DNA of 64,000 nt from CAZSNT01 sp964607765 (GTDB lineage: Bacteria; Verrucomicrobiota; Lentisphaeria; Oligosphaerales; JABHEG01), in contig CAZSNT010000026.1 of assembly GCA_964607765.1 (NCBI GenBank), positions 1 to 64,000 on the forward strand. The letters run 5' to 3'. Shown piece after piece: positions 28,071-37,630 of the stretch (the stretch's first letter is position 1; each line of letters begins with the position of its first letter). Made by a program: the position numbers and the translations under genes. Under the pieces are notes generated by a model that saw only the letters and a list, made by a program, of their open reading frames with translations, was not told the DNA's origin and searched no databases.

Positions 28071-30293
28071 CTACGGACGCGGAGCATTCTGCAAAGCCGT
28101 CTCCGCCTTCCCGAGGTTCCGGGCAACCACCGGATTGCCGGGCGCAATGCCAGTCGCACGCTTGAGGTAAGCAACCGCCTCGGCCGGGCGCTGCAGTTCG
28201 AGCATGAGCAGGCCCAGGTTGTTGAGGACGGGAAGATTGTCGGGCGACTTCTCGAGCACGCTCTTGTATTCGTCCGCCGCTGTCTGCTTCCGGCCCATGG
28301 CAAGCAGCACACCAGCCAGCTCGACGCGGGCATCGATGTGGTCCGGTTCGGCGGCCACAACCGCCGTCAGACCAGCCAGGGCCTCATCGAGCCGGCCCTT
28401 CCTGCCCAGCGCACGGCTCAGGTTCAGCCGGAACTCCAGATTGGCAGGATCCAGACGTGCGGCTTCAGCAAAATGCGCCAGCGCCTGGTCCACTCCCCCA
28501 GGCTTCCCCAACAACACTGCCCCCGCGTTGTTGTGAGCCGGCGCCCAGCCCGGGTCGCACTCGAGGGTCTTGGCGTAGTGCGCCAACGCCTGCCCGGGAT
28601 CGCCTCGGTCCTGAGCCACACAACCCAGCCCGTAGTGCGGCTCGGGCCGCAAGGACTCAAGTGCAATCGCCTTGCGGAAGTGCGCCTCGGCCTCGTCGAG
28701 CCTGCCGGCGTCATGCAGGTACTTGCCCGCGTTGACGGCTGCCCTGAAAGAATGCGGCGCCAGATCCGAGGCCCGCGCCGCCCTGTCAGCCGCCTGTTCC
28801 GAATCGCCTGTCCGAGCTTCGAGTTCAGCCAGAAGGACTTGGGCAACCGTGAAATTCGGATTCGAAGCAAGTGCCAGTCGCGCTTGCTCAAGGCTCTCTT
28901 CATAGCGGCCGGCGTCTCTCAAGGCACGCCCATAATTCGCCCGTGCAAGGTCGGTTCCCCCCACGTTCCTGATGCAGTCCTCCCACAGCGTAATGCTGTT
29001 GCTCCAGACCCGACTCCGCTGCACTGTCATGACAACGAACACTGCCAGAACTGCGAGCTTCGCCCACGGTCCGATCCGCACGAACCACACGCGCCATCCC
29101 ACGCCCGCACCCGGCCGCGACAGATGCGCCAAACCGGCGGACAGAGCCAGAAAGACACCTACGGCCGGCATGTACATGTATCGGTCTGCACGCTCTATCG
29201 ATATGGGGATCAGGTTCGAGACCGGGCCCCACCAGAGCCCGAACCAAGCCAGGCAGAAGAGCGGCAGCCGGCACCCGCGCCGGTAGACCGCGACCGTCGC
29301 CACCACCGCGGCCGCCAGCAGAGCAGCCCCCGCGCGGACGCGTGGCTCGAAGATCGATTCCAGTCGCAGACGCGGATACGAGTTGGCCAGGCCTGTGGGG
29401 CACGTCAACACGCGTGCGTAATGCAGCAGCAGCATGCACATCCTCGGCGCAAAGCCGCCCTCCCTGGCCACACCACCGCCGGCCGCCCCCGTCTTCGCCA
29501 CGACAAGCACGTAGAACAGCGTCGGGGCGATAACCAGAAACGCCAAACCGAAAACAACGTAGCCGACGCGCTTTCGCCGGTCCCGGGACAACAGTGGCGC
29601 GCGCGGATCCGCACAGTGATCGCCCAGGAGCAGGATCATCGGCATGAAGAACGCAAACGGGCTGGACAGAGCCGCACCGATGTACAGCAGCAACGCGCCC
29701 CCCAGACAGAGCCGCCAGCGCCGCGCGTCGGCTGCGTCCTCGCAACGCGCGTACAGATAGAGACACCCAAACGTGAACGTGGCCAGCAGACCGTACTTGG
29801 TGGACGACACCCAGGCGACAGACTCGACGTTCACCGGATGCACGACGAACAGAAGCGTTGTAAACAGCGCGATGTTGTAGGCGTGAGCGCCGCTGCCGCT
29901 GTCCGGCGTTCGCGAACTCAAGAACCGACTCAGCCACAGGAACAACAGCACGGCGGCAGCCCCATGCAGCAGAACATTCACCAGGTGATAGCCGGGAGCC
30001 CACGCCCCCCACAGCCAGTACTCGAGGGCGTAGGTCAGCTCGCGCACAGGCTGGAACGTCGTCCTGCCGCCAGGGGTGAACATGCGCAGCACGTTCGCGG
30101 GCGCCAGCGAGCGAATGCGGTAGTTCCTCACGACCAGCGACTGGTCATCCCAATTCGTGAAACCGAACGAGACGACGTGCGCGTACCCGAGCACGGTACA
30201 TAGCACGACCAGCAGCGCGCCCCAGCGCAGACGCCCCCCCGTCCGCGCTGTCCCGCCTTTGAAACGCTCGATGAATCCGTGCTCCAGCAGCAT
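28071..30293 (-). CDS. TMTC-like membrane protein with long TPR tail (copy 3)
   Basis: A 740-residue protein: about 11 membrane segments (to about residue 400) and a TPR tail of eight to nine units (about 430-735, for example 'AEAHFRKAIALESLRPEPHYGLGCVAQDRGDPGQALAHYAKTLECDP'). The first signature is NWDDQSLVVRN. The second, VHPVNVESVAWVSSTKYGL, keeps the HP..VESVAW core but has STKY in place of ERKD, the point where the copies differ most. GAGAG lies 8 bases before the ATG. It heads the run with the GT2 and GT-C genes. Confidence 0.76.
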   Translation of the reverse strand: MLLEHGFIERFKGGTARTGGRLRWGALLVVLCTVLGYAHVVSFGFTNWDDQSLVVRNYRIRSLAPANVLRMFTPGGRTTFQPVRELTYALEYWLWGAWAPGYHLVNVLLHGAAAVLLFLWLSRFLSSRTPDSGSGAHAYNIALFTTLLFVVHPVNVESVAWVSSTKYGLLATFTFGCLYLYARCEDAADARRWRLCLGGALLLYIGAALSSPFAFFMPMILLLGDHCADPRAPLLSRDRRKRVGYVVFGLAFLVIAPTLFYVLVVAKTGAAGGGVAREGGFAPRMCMLLLHYARVLTCPTGLANSYPRLRLESIFEPRVRAGAALLAAAVVATVAVYRRGCRLPLFCLAWFGLWWGPVSNLIPISIERADRYMYMPAVGVFLALSAGLAHLSRPGAGVGWRVWFVRIGPWAKLAVLAVFVVMTVQRSRVWSNSITLWEDCIRNVGGTDLARANYGRALRDAGRYEESLEQARLALASNPNFTVAQVLLAELEARTGDSEQAADRAARASDLAPHSFRAAVNAGKYLHDAGRLDEAEAHFRKAIALESLRPEPHYGLGCVAQDRGDPGQALAHYAKTLECDPGWAPAHNNAGAVLLGKPGGVDQALAHFAEAARLDPANLEFRLNLSRALGRKGRLDEALAGLTAVVAAEPDHIDARVELAGVLLAMGRKQTAADEYKSVLEKSPDNLPVLNNLGLLMLELQRPAEAVAYLKRATGIAPGNPVVARNLGKAETALQNAPRP

Positions 30294-30437
30294 CGTGGTC
30301 TCTCTTGTAAAACGGCACTAACATAAGCGCACAACCACCTGCCGGAAATGCCGCTGGGATAAAGGACACCAACGTTTATCTTAGTGCTGTCCCGCGCCAC
30401 GCGCACTGCTGATCAAATGGGGTGTTGTTTGATTCCG
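30294..30437. other. Short divergent promoter region
   Basis: 144 bases between TMTC-like copy 3 (minus) and the GT-C run (plus). It is AT-rich by local standards and must hold promoters for both units, but no hexamer pair is convincing. Confidence 0.35.
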
Positions 30438-31931
30438 ATGCGGATGCTGCAATCCAAGGCGAACCGGAACACCCTCGCTTGGTGCCTCCTCCTGGCTCTG
30501 GCTTTGGGCCTCAAAGCCGCCCTCCTCCTGTCCAGCCAATCCATGGCCGACGGCGACGAGGCCGTGACAGGCATCATGGCCATGCACACTCTCCGGGACG
30601 GCGAACATCGCCTCTACCCCTACGGCGTGAATTACGGGGCCGGAAGCTGTGTGGAAACGCACCTCGCCGCCGTGGCCTTCGCCGTGGCGGGGGTATCCAG
30701 CATCACGCTCAAAGCGGTCGGACTCGTGCTGTGGATCAGCTGCACCGTCGTGCTCTACGCACTGGTGCGCACCCGCTATGGAGACCCGAGCGCACGCCTG
30801 ACCACGCTGCTGTTCGCGTTCTCCCCTCAGGCCGCGCAGTGGAGCCTGAAAGTGTCCGGGGGACATCAGGTTGCCGTGCTCCTGTCGCTCGCGGCTCTGC
30901 TCTGTGTGTGGACGCACGCCCCGCCCCTGCTCACTGCCGCGCTCATCCCGCTGGTCGCATTCGCGCACCCGATCGCGGCAGCGTTCGCCGTGTTTGTCGC
31001 CGGCGCAGCGTTCCTCGATTTGCCCAAACCGCAACGTCCCAAGTACGTAGCGTTTCTGCTGCTCTGCGGCCTGGTCTGGACAGTGCTGCTCTGGCCTCGT
31101 GAGAGCACGGTGTGGAACCCGACCCCGGAACAGCTCTCACCGGGCAGCCTGCTGAAAGCCGTGGCGGGGGTCGCCGCGACGCTGTTTCGGGCAAACCAGA
31201 ACGCCCGTGCCGCTGACGCCTCGGCGGGACAGGCAGTCGCCGTGCTCTGGCTGCTGGGCTTTGTCGCGGCAGCGGTCCGCGTGCGCAAAGACCGGGCGCT
31301 GCTGTTGACCGCCGCAGCAGGTTGCGGGACGGTTCTCCTGGTCCATCCGTTGCTGCTCGTTCCCAGACACGTGCTTCTGCTCTACCCGTTCAGTTGTGTG
31401 GTGCTGGCCCGTGGTGCGGCCGCAGTCAAACCTAAAGTGAGAGCGTGGACCATGGCGGCCCTGCTCGTATCGGGAGCAGGCGTTCAGGTGGCCGAAATGC
31501 GATCGCCCTGTGTGTATGGCGCCGACCCGCAGCACGTGGGATTGCCCCGGACCGAGTTCCGTAACGTCCTGGCAATACTCCGCCGACACGGTGTCGCTCA
31601 CGTCTATTGCACCGACCCCATGCTGCAGTGGAACATCATCTTCGAGAGTCAGGAACAGATTCTGGCACGCTGGTACGAAGCCGCAGGACGGTGCCCGCAC
31701 TATGTGCAGGCAGTCGACGAAGCGCGCCTGGCAGGCAAGCCGGTCGCCGTAGTGGGAGACTGCCGCGACGGCAACTGGGTAGGCTGGCAGAAGCCGGCAG
31801 CCATTCTGAACCCCGATCCGCGCGTGATCGAAACGCGATTCAAACGCTCGCCGCGCGTCCCCAACAGCCCAACGCAAGACGTGGAACATGAGAAGGTTCG
31901 CAACGGAATTCCGCCAACTGCCGCGCCGTAG
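30438..31931 (+). CDS. GT-C-type membrane glycosyltransferase-like protein
   Basis: A ~497-residue protein with about ten membrane segments. Right after the first helix comes SQSMADGDEAVTGIMA, the D-x-D/E-type acidic loop typical of GT-C (PMT/ArnT-like) transferases. A soluble C-terminal region (about 350-480) holds 'FRNVLAILRRHGVAHVYCTDPMLQWNIIF', resembling the luminal domains of this group. Start uncertain: ATGs at 30384, 30417, 30438 and 30444 are in frame. I prefer 30438, where the basic N-terminus precedes helix 1, but no good ribosome binding site decides it. It is first in a run of five overlapping genes. Confidence 0.65.
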   Translation: MRMLQSKANRNTLAWCLLLALALGLKAALLLSSQSMADGDEAVTGIMAMHTLRDGEHRLYPYGVNYGAGSCVETHLAAVAFAVAGVSSITLKAVGLVLWISCTVVLYALVRTRYGDPSARLTTLLFAFSPQAAQWSLKVSGGHQVAVLLSLAALLCVWTHAPPLLTAALIPLVAFAHPIAAAFAVFVAGAAFLDLPKPQRPKYVAFLLLCGLVWTVLLWPRESTVWNPTPEQLSPGSLLKAVAGVAATLFRANQNARAADASAGQAVAVLWLLGFVAAAVRVRKDRALLLTAAAGCGTVLLVHPLLLVPRHVLLLYPFSCVVLARGAAAVKPKVRAWTMAALLVSGAGVQVAEMRSPCVYGADPQHVGLPRTEFRNVLAILRRHGVAHVYCTDPMLQWNIIFESQEQILARWYEAAGRCPHYVQAVDEARLAGKPVAVVGDCRDGNWVGWQKPAAILNPDPRVIETRFKRSPRVPNSPTQDVEHEKVRNGIPPTAAP

Positions 31932-32376
31932 ACAGCTGTTGACGCTGGCGCTCTGCATCTGCTTGCTGCACACGCTCCGGGTTCTGCTGGTGGAGCTGCC
32001 CGGGACGCCGGTCGTTCGGAACTGGATCGCGCGCCGCCCGAGCGCGGCACGTGTGGATCGGGACCGGGCCATCGCTACGCTGCGCGAGATCGCCCCTGAA
32101 GGAAACGTGTTCCTGCATTTCACACTGCCGCCGGCGCAACGGCATCTCGCCGAGTTTTTTACGTACAACTGGACGCTCGACATGTATCCACGGACGGTGT
32201 TCGTGAGTGAGCAGGCCCGGATCATCAACAACGCCCGTGACATTCTCCGGCAACAGACCGCGCCCACACAGCAGTGGCTCCTGGCCCACGACGTGACCCG
32301 AACCTGTCGGGTTTGGACCGACGAGCAGAGCCGGATCAACATGAACGTCGACGCCCCGGGGGGAGCATCACCATGA
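31888..32376 (+). CDS. Small single-pass membrane protein in the GT-C run
   Basis: A 162-residue protein with a basic N-terminus (MRRFATEFRQLPRRRQ), one membrane helix (about 17-36) and an extracytoplasmic domain with 'PEGNVFLHFTLPPAQRHLAEFFTYNWTLDMYPRTVFV'. That block resembles the soluble domains found at the end of GT-C proteins, so this may be an accessory subunit or a split-off domain. It overlaps the previous gene by 44 bases, and its stop overlaps the next start (ATGA). The family is unknown to me. Confidence 0.6.
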   Translation: MRRFATEFRQLPRRRQLLTLALCICLLHTLRVLLVELPGTPVVRNWIARRPSAARVDRDRAIATLREIAPEGNVFLHFTLPPAQRHLAEFFTYNWTLDMYPRTVFVSEQARIINNARDILRQQTAPTQQWLLAHDVTRTCRVWTDEQSRINMNVDAPGGASP

Positions 32377-33773
32377 TTCAGATGGGGATGGCGTGCGCGC
32401 TGTTGGCCAGTCTGGCGCTTCTTGGCCACGGCGTCCTGTCGCTGCTGGTCCGGCGCTCCGAGCTGCCGCTTCACACGTGGTGCGCGCTGACCTTCGGACT
32501 CGGCGCCGGCACGGTCGGTGTCCTCCTGTTCTGGCTTTCCCTCGCCGGGCTGGCACCCACGCGCGAGTGCGTGCTGGCAGTGGCCGCGAGCGGTGTCGTG
32601 GCGGCCGCGGCCCTGCACGCCCACGGGCATACAGTGGTGCCGCGCTTGCCTCAGTGCCGTGCCAAACCGTGGCCGGACCGGGCCCTGGCCGCGCTCCTCC
32701 TCATCCCCATTGCCTGGATGGCCGTCGAGACGCTCTCGCAGCCTTTCCACAACATCGATGCCATCGCCATCTGGGGGCTCAAAGCGAAAGTGGTTGCGCT
32801 CGAACCGGTTCGACGCGCCGCCTACTTCACCGACGTCAGCCGCAGCTTCAGCCACTTGGACTACCCGCTGCTCTTGCCTTTCCTCACAGCGGCTGTCTAC
32901 ACACTGACGGGCACGTGGGCCGAACACCTCGCCAAGATGATACACTTGGCGTTCTTCGTGTCCTTCGTGTTGCTCGTGTATTCGCAAGTCCGACGACGAG
33001 TGAGCTGCCGAGCGGCACTGGCGTTGCTTCTCGTCTACGTGGGCAGCCGCAGGCTCCTCACCCAGTGCGGGGCAGGAATAGCCGACCTGCTGGTCATGTT
33101 CTACTACTTCGGAGCCGTGTCTTTCCTTCACGACTGGGCGGCAAGCCGCAGCCGCAGCAGTCTCGCGATCGGCGCAGCCATGAACGCGTTCCTCATGTTC
33201 ACCAAGAACGAGGGGTTGGCTCTCGGCATGGTGAACATGGCCGTGTTCGGGGCGCTCGCGTGGTCGCCCAGCCGGAGGGCGGCGGCGCGCACCGCGTGCC
33301 TCGCGCTGCTGGCAGGCCTGGCGATGAACATGCCCTGGCTCATCTTCCGTGCCGGACTCCCCAAAACGCACGAAAACTACATGGGCCGGTTGCGTATCGA
33401 CATCCTCGCAGACAATGTTCAGAGAATCGGTCCGATCGCAGCCGCGTTCGGCAAGTCGCTCTGTTCGTGGGCGTCCTGGGGTGGGCTGTGGGCCTTGCTG
33501 GCCGCTGCAGCCTTTCTCGGCGCGAGGTCGACAAGAGGCCGGCCGATCTGCATACTCTGGGGCCTGCTCCTGCTGCACGTGGGATGCTACGGTGTTGTCA
33601 TGATCGTCACGCCGTGGGATGTGAGCGAACTGCTTGCCATCAAGACGTTCCCCCTCCTGCTGCAGGCAAGCCCGCTGGTCCCCCTTATCATCGCAGAGCA
33701 CTGGGCCGTGTCTGCCGACAACAACCAACAACCGATTGCTGAAACCGATGCCCCCGACGGAGCAACCAACTGA
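32373..33773 (+). CDS. GT-C-type membrane glycosyltransferase-like protein
   Basis: A 466-residue protein with about 11 membrane segments. The first large loop has 'FHNIDAIAIWGLKAKVVALEP', the pattern (D-x(3)-W-x(2)-K-A-K) seen in GT39-like proteins of uncertain substrate, followed by 'HLDYPLLLPFLTAAVY', where conserved proline and tyrosine mark the family. The ATG at 32373 overlaps the previous stop (ATGA) and has GGGGAG upstream. Confidence 0.68.
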   Translation: MIQMGMACALLASLALLGHGVLSLLVRRSELPLHTWCALTFGLGAGTVGVLLFWLSLAGLAPTRECVLAVAASGVVAAAALHAHGHTVVPRLPQCRAKPWPDRALAALLLIPIAWMAVETLSQPFHNIDAIAIWGLKAKVVALEPVRRAAYFTDVSRSFSHLDYPLLLPFLTAAVYTLTGTWAEHLAKMIHLAFFVSFVLLVYSQVRRRVSCRAALALLLVYVGSRRLLTQCGAGIADLLVMFYYFGAVSFLHDWAASRSRSSLAIGAAMNAFLMFTKNEGLALGMVNMAVFGALAWSPSRRAAARTACLALLAGLAMNMPWLIFRAGLPKTHENYMGRLRIDILADNVQRIGPIAAAFGKSLCSWASWGGLWALLAAAAFLGARSTRGRPICILWGLLLLHVGCYGVVMIVTPWDVSELLAIKTFPLLLQASPLVPLIIAEHWAVSADNNQQPIAETDAPDGATN

Positions 33774-35607
33774 CGCAGCCGCGGCGACGCAGTCGACCGA
33801 AGCCGAGCAGGGCCGCAAGCCGGCAATGCTGCGGTGCGCCCCCGTTCTGGGTGCCGTGACGGTCTGGGTGGTACTCGTCGCTGCCCTGGCCATGGGCGCC
33901 GCACGACGCCAGACAGTGACAGTCGACGAATTCCAGCACCTGCCGTCCGGCTCCCTCATACTGAGGACGGGCGAGTTCTACATGCACCCCAAGAGCCCGC
34001 CCCTGGCACGGGCGTGGTGCGCGCTGCCCAGCCTGTTCCTGAACGCCAGTGTGCCGGTCGACCGGCGGTGGCGCGAGCTGGCACCCGGGTGGGGGGCATG
34101 GATGTACGGCACGGCGTTCTTCCTCCGCAACCAGGGCGCGTATGACCGTATCTTCTTCTGGGGCAGGTTGTTTAACCTGGCCTGGCTCCTTCCCCTTGCC
34201 TATGCGCTCTTTGCCTGGGCCAATGAGCTCTACGGCCGCAGAGCGGCCTGTCTCTCCCTGCTGCTGCTGGGCCTGTCCCCGGCCATCCTCGCGCACGGAC
34301 CGCTCGTCACCACAGACCTGTCGGCGGCAGCCGCCGTCTTCGTCGCCACCTACTTCTTCTGGCGCAGCAACAGGCAAACCGACGCCGTGTGGTGCTCCCT
34401 GGCAGCAGGGGCGGCGCTCGGAGTCGGGCTGCTGTGCAAGTTCACACTGGTCCTGGTCCCCTTCATGTGGGCCGCGGCGTACATCCCCGCAACCGTGGTC
34501 GAGGTGATGGAATCGCGACGACAGCGAAGCGGCACGAGCAAGTGCTCCGGGCAGGCCCGCTCGTCAGGCTGGGACTGGAAGCGGACGCTCCGCGTCTGGG
34601 CCGTGCCTGCCGTGGCCGCTGTGCTGGCAGTGAATCTCGGCTACGGCTGCCGGGGCGTGGGCCGCAGCCTGCGCGACATGCAGTGCGCAAGCAGCGCGCT
34701 GCAGCGCCTCCGGGAGTCGCCAGTGGGGCGCCTGCCGCTACCCTTGCCCGAAGCCTTTGTGACGGGGTTGGACGCACAGCGCGGCGACGCAGATTCCGCC
34801 GAGTTCCCAGGCTTCCTGTTCGGGCGCTGGTCACAGCACGGGTGGTGGTACTACTACGCGGCAGTGTTCCTGCTGAAAACGCCCACCGCACTCACCGTGC
34901 TGCTTGCCCTCGCGCTGTTCTGCTCACGCAAGTTCGCCAAGCCGGCCGAAGACCGCTGGACACGGCTCTGCATTGCGTGTCCCCCCGCTGTCCTCTTCGC
35001 CGTGCTGTCCTTCGGGAACCGGCTCTGCCTCGGTATACGCTACCTGCTGCCCGCGCTGCCGTTCCTCTTCCTCTACGCGGGCAGGACAATGACCGTCACA
35101 TCCGAATCACCACGACTGAGAATTGCAGTGCGCCTCTGCGCGCTGTGGTTCGCCATCTCGTCCCTGAGCCAGTATCCCGCGTTCCTTTCGTACTTCACAG
35201 AGCTGGCAGGCGGCCCGAAGCAGGGGCACCGGTACCTGCTGGACTCCAACCTGGATTGGGGCCAGGACTTGTATAGGCTTGCCCCTTACATGCGACAGAA
35301 CAACATCCCTCACGTCAAACTGGCCTACTTCGGACACGTGCCGCCCGAGCACTATGGTATCGCCTACACCCCACTGCCCCGGACCCCCGAGCCCGGCGTC
35401 TTCGCCGCCAGCGTCTCGTACGTCTGGGGCCAGGAATACGCCGTCACCTACCGCGACGGCGAGGCGACGCCCGTGCCGCTGAATGCGTTCGCGTGGCTGC
35501 GCAAGCATCAGCCTGCAGCCCGCCTTGGACACTCCATGTGGGTCTACCGCATCACGGCGGAGGACCTCCAACACGCGGGCCAGCTCCCCAGCGGCCCGGA
35601 TGACTGA
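33748..35607 (+). CDS. GT39/PMT-like membrane glycosyltransferase
   Basis: A 619-residue protein. After the first helix comes 'TVTVDEFQHLPSGSLILRTGEFYMHPKSPPLARAWCALP', the D-E motif and HPP-like block of GT39 (PMT/ArnT) enzymes. About 11 membrane segments follow, and the luminal tail has 'YLLDSNLDWGQDLYRLAPYM', often seen in bacterial members. These enzymes transfer a sugar from a polyprenyl phosphate carrier. The ATG at 33748 overlaps the previous gene by 26 bases without a clear ribosome binding site; the ATG at 33826 would remove only a polar leader. Confidence 0.8.
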   Translation: MPPTEQPTDAAAATQSTEAEQGRKPAMLRCAPVLGAVTVWVVLVAALAMGAARRQTVTVDEFQHLPSGSLILRTGEFYMHPKSPPLARAWCALPSLFLNASVPVDRRWRELAPGWGAWMYGTAFFLRNQGAYDRIFFWGRLFNLAWLLPLAYALFAWANELYGRRAACLSLLLLGLSPAILAHGPLVTTDLSAAAAVFVATYFFWRSNRQTDAVWCSLAAGAALGVGLLCKFTLVLVPFMWAAAYIPATVVEVMESRRQRSGTSKCSGQARSSGWDWKRTLRVWAVPAVAAVLAVNLGYGCRGVGRSLRDMQCASSALQRLRESPVGRLPLPLPEAFVTGLDAQRGDADSAEFPGFLFGRWSQHGWWYYYAAVFLLKTPTALTVLLALALFCSRKFAKPAEDRWTRLCIACPPAVLFAVLSFGNRLCLGIRYLLPALPFLFLYAGRTMTVTSESPRLRIAVRLCALWFAISSLSQYPAFLSYFTELAGGPKQGHRYLLDSNLDWGQDLYRLAPYMRQNNIPHVKLAYFGHVPPEHYGIAYTPLPRTPEPGVFAASVSYVWGQEYAVTYRDGEATPVPLNAFAWLRKHQPAARLGHSMWVYRITAEDLQHAGQLPSGPDD

Positions 35608-37526
35608 TGGTAACGTGGCTACACACTCTAGGCTCCGCGGCGCGAGCCTGTCTGGCCGTGGCCTGCCTGCTGCTCACAAGCGGCGGACTCGGCCACGTCC
35701 TGGTCAAACGTCTGCGCTGGACACACGCGGCCGATGCCGCCATCGTCGCGATTGTGACCGGCCTGAACCTGGCTGGGCTGGTCATACTGCTCGCAGGCGT
35801 GTCCGGGCTGCTCACGCCCATGACGGCAAGCGTGCTGCTGATCGCTCCTGCCGCGGTGACCGCCGCGAGGCTCGCGCGCCGGTACCTGCCTCGGGCCGCC
35901 GCCTCGCTACGTGCGGCGCCCCCATTGCCGTTGCTGTCCCTGGCCGCGTTGGCGCTGGTCACCCTGGGCCCGGCCTTGTGTTACCCGGGCGGCTGGGACG
36001 AACTGGTCTACCACATCACACTGCCGCAGCGGTGGCTCGCCGACATGCGGCCCGCCGTCTACACCGATCTGCCCTACTCCGCGTTCCCGAGCCTGCCGCA
36101 ATTGCTGTTCTGGTTCATGGCCCCGCTTGATGTCATCATCGCCCCGCGCCTGCTCGTCTGGGCCTGCTGGCTGCTGTGCCTGGTCGCCCTCTACCGACTC
36201 GCCAGGCGGCTGCTGCCGCCCGTGTCCAGCCTGGTCGTCACCGCAGCGTTCGGCCTGGGACGCACCATGTTGATGGTTGCAGCGGACGCCTATGCCGAAC
36301 CACTGGTCGTGCTGAATCTCGCCGCCATCCTGCTCAGCACGAGGGCCAAGCCCCGAGGCAACGACGCCGGGAGCGCGCCGATCCTCGGTGTGCTGGTCGG
36401 GGGGGCGGCAGCCGTCAAGCTCACCGGAGCGGCCCTCGCGGCAACCCCCGCCATCTGGTTCGCCACCCGAGCCCGCCACACGCACACACGGCGCGTGCTG
36501 GCGCGCAGCGCTGTCGCTGCGGGCGTCGCGGTCTGTGTGGCCCTCCCCTTCTACTGCAGGCCGTGGCTGGCAACCGGGAACCCGCTCTACCCGTACTTCG
36601 CCCAATGGTTCGGGGGGGCGCCGACAGCCCTTGCGGTGAGCCGTTTCCACCATGACATCGGCAGCGTCAGGTTCGGACTCCAGAGCATTCAGGCATTGCT
36701 CTCGGCGCCAGTGCTGCTCGCATTCCACCGAGACACGTACGACGGCGCCTTCGGCTGGCAGTTCCTTGTCCTCATCGCCCTGGCAGCGGTTGGGATCGCC
36801 AGAGCGCTGAGACGGCCAAGCAGACGGCCGCTGCTGATCCCTGCTTGGACCGCGCTGGCGCTCTACCTGTTTTGGTTTTTCACGTCTCAGCAGGCGCGGT
36901 TCCTGGCCCCGGCCGCATTGGCCCTGACGCTGGCGGCGGCGACCGGACTCCGCGCAATCACGTCACGCCGCGCGCGCCAGGCTCTGCTCGGAGCGCTCTG
37001 CCTGGCCACGCTCCTGAGCATGCCCGTGGCAAACTCCGGGTACTACTTCTATTCGTGGTCAGCAGTACTGGGGAGGACGCCCCTGCAAGATTACGTCCAC
37101 ACAGGGACGGGAGGCAACTACCTGACGGCGGTCGATGTCGTCTACCATACAACCCCGCCCAACGCCCACCTGCTCCTGCTGTTCGAACACCGCGGCCTCT
37201 ACATCCCGCGCCGCCACACTATCGGCACTCCGTACTTCCAGGAGCAACTGCTGACCCCGCCGGGCAGCCAACACGACCCCGAGAGCGTCCAACAGACGCT
37301 CGAACGGCACGGCATCACGCATGTGCTCATGGCGGTAGCCGCTACCGGGCCCGATCTGCTGCCCCGGTATGTGGAGCAGTCCCAGCAGCTCGCCCGGTCA
37401 CTGGCGTGGCTGGCGAAGACCGGACAGCTGAGAACGGTCTGGCGCACGCCTGAATACGTGCTGTGGCAAGTCACACCCGCAACCGCCGCCGCAGAGACAG
37501 TTCCCGAACGAACCCGGTTGCCGTGA
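35607..37526 (+). CDS. GT-C-type membrane glycosyltransferase-like protein
   Basis: A 639-residue protein, last of the five-gene run, starting in TGATG overlap with the previous stop. It has about 12 membrane segments. The first loop contains 'CYPGGWDELVYHITLPQRWL', in which W-D-E-L-x-Y-H is the acidic motif expected for a GT-C active site, and then 'LPYSAFPSLPQLLFWFM'. The luminal tail has 'HLLLLFEHRGLYIPRRHTIGTPYF' and a helical end. Specificity unknown. Confidence 0.75.
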   Translation: MVTWLHTLGSAARACLAVACLLLTSGGLGHVLVKRLRWTHAADAAIVAIVTGLNLAGLVILLAGVSGLLTPMTASVLLIAPAAVTAARLARRYLPRAAASLRAAPPLPLLSLAALALVTLGPALCYPGGWDELVYHITLPQRWLADMRPAVYTDLPYSAFPSLPQLLFWFMAPLDVIIAPRLLVWACWLLCLVALYRLARRLLPPVSSLVVTAAFGLGRTMLMVAADAYAEPLVVLNLAAILLSTRAKPRGNDAGSAPILGVLVGGAAAVKLTGAALAATPAIWFATRARHTHTRRVLARSAVAAGVAVCVALPFYCRPWLATGNPLYPYFAQWFGGAPTALAVSRFHHDIGSVRFGLQSIQALLSAPVLLAFHRDTYDGAFGWQFLVLIALAAVGIARALRRPSRRPLLIPAWTALALYLFWFFTSQQARFLAPAALALTLAAATGLRAITSRRARQALLGALCLATLLSMPVANSGYYFYSWSAVLGRTPLQDYVHTGTGGNYLTAVDVVYHTTPPNAHLLLLFEHRGLYIPRRHTIGTPYFQEQLLTPPGSQHDPESVQQTLERHGITHVLMAVAATGPDLLPRYVEQSQQLARSLAWLAKTGQLRTVWRTPEYVLWQVTPATAAAETVPERTRLP

Positions 37527-37630
37527 CAGTTCCGCGAATCACCCCTCACACTGGCATTCCGTACCGCTCAGACCTATGTTGGCCGACAGAAGGACGGAGC
37601 GGGGGGGGGTGAGAACACAGGATCGTGCAT

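Noticed and set aside
27921..30203. 760-residue plus-strand open frame
   Set aside because: Antisense of TMTC-like copy 3 and the GT2 start. The translation has no family resemblance.
31137..33959. 940-residue minus-strand open frame
   Set aside because: Antisense shadow of three GT-C-like genes. The translation is rich in R, H, Q and E with no membrane or enzyme motif, while the plus-strand frames have coherent helices and overlapping start/stop junctions.
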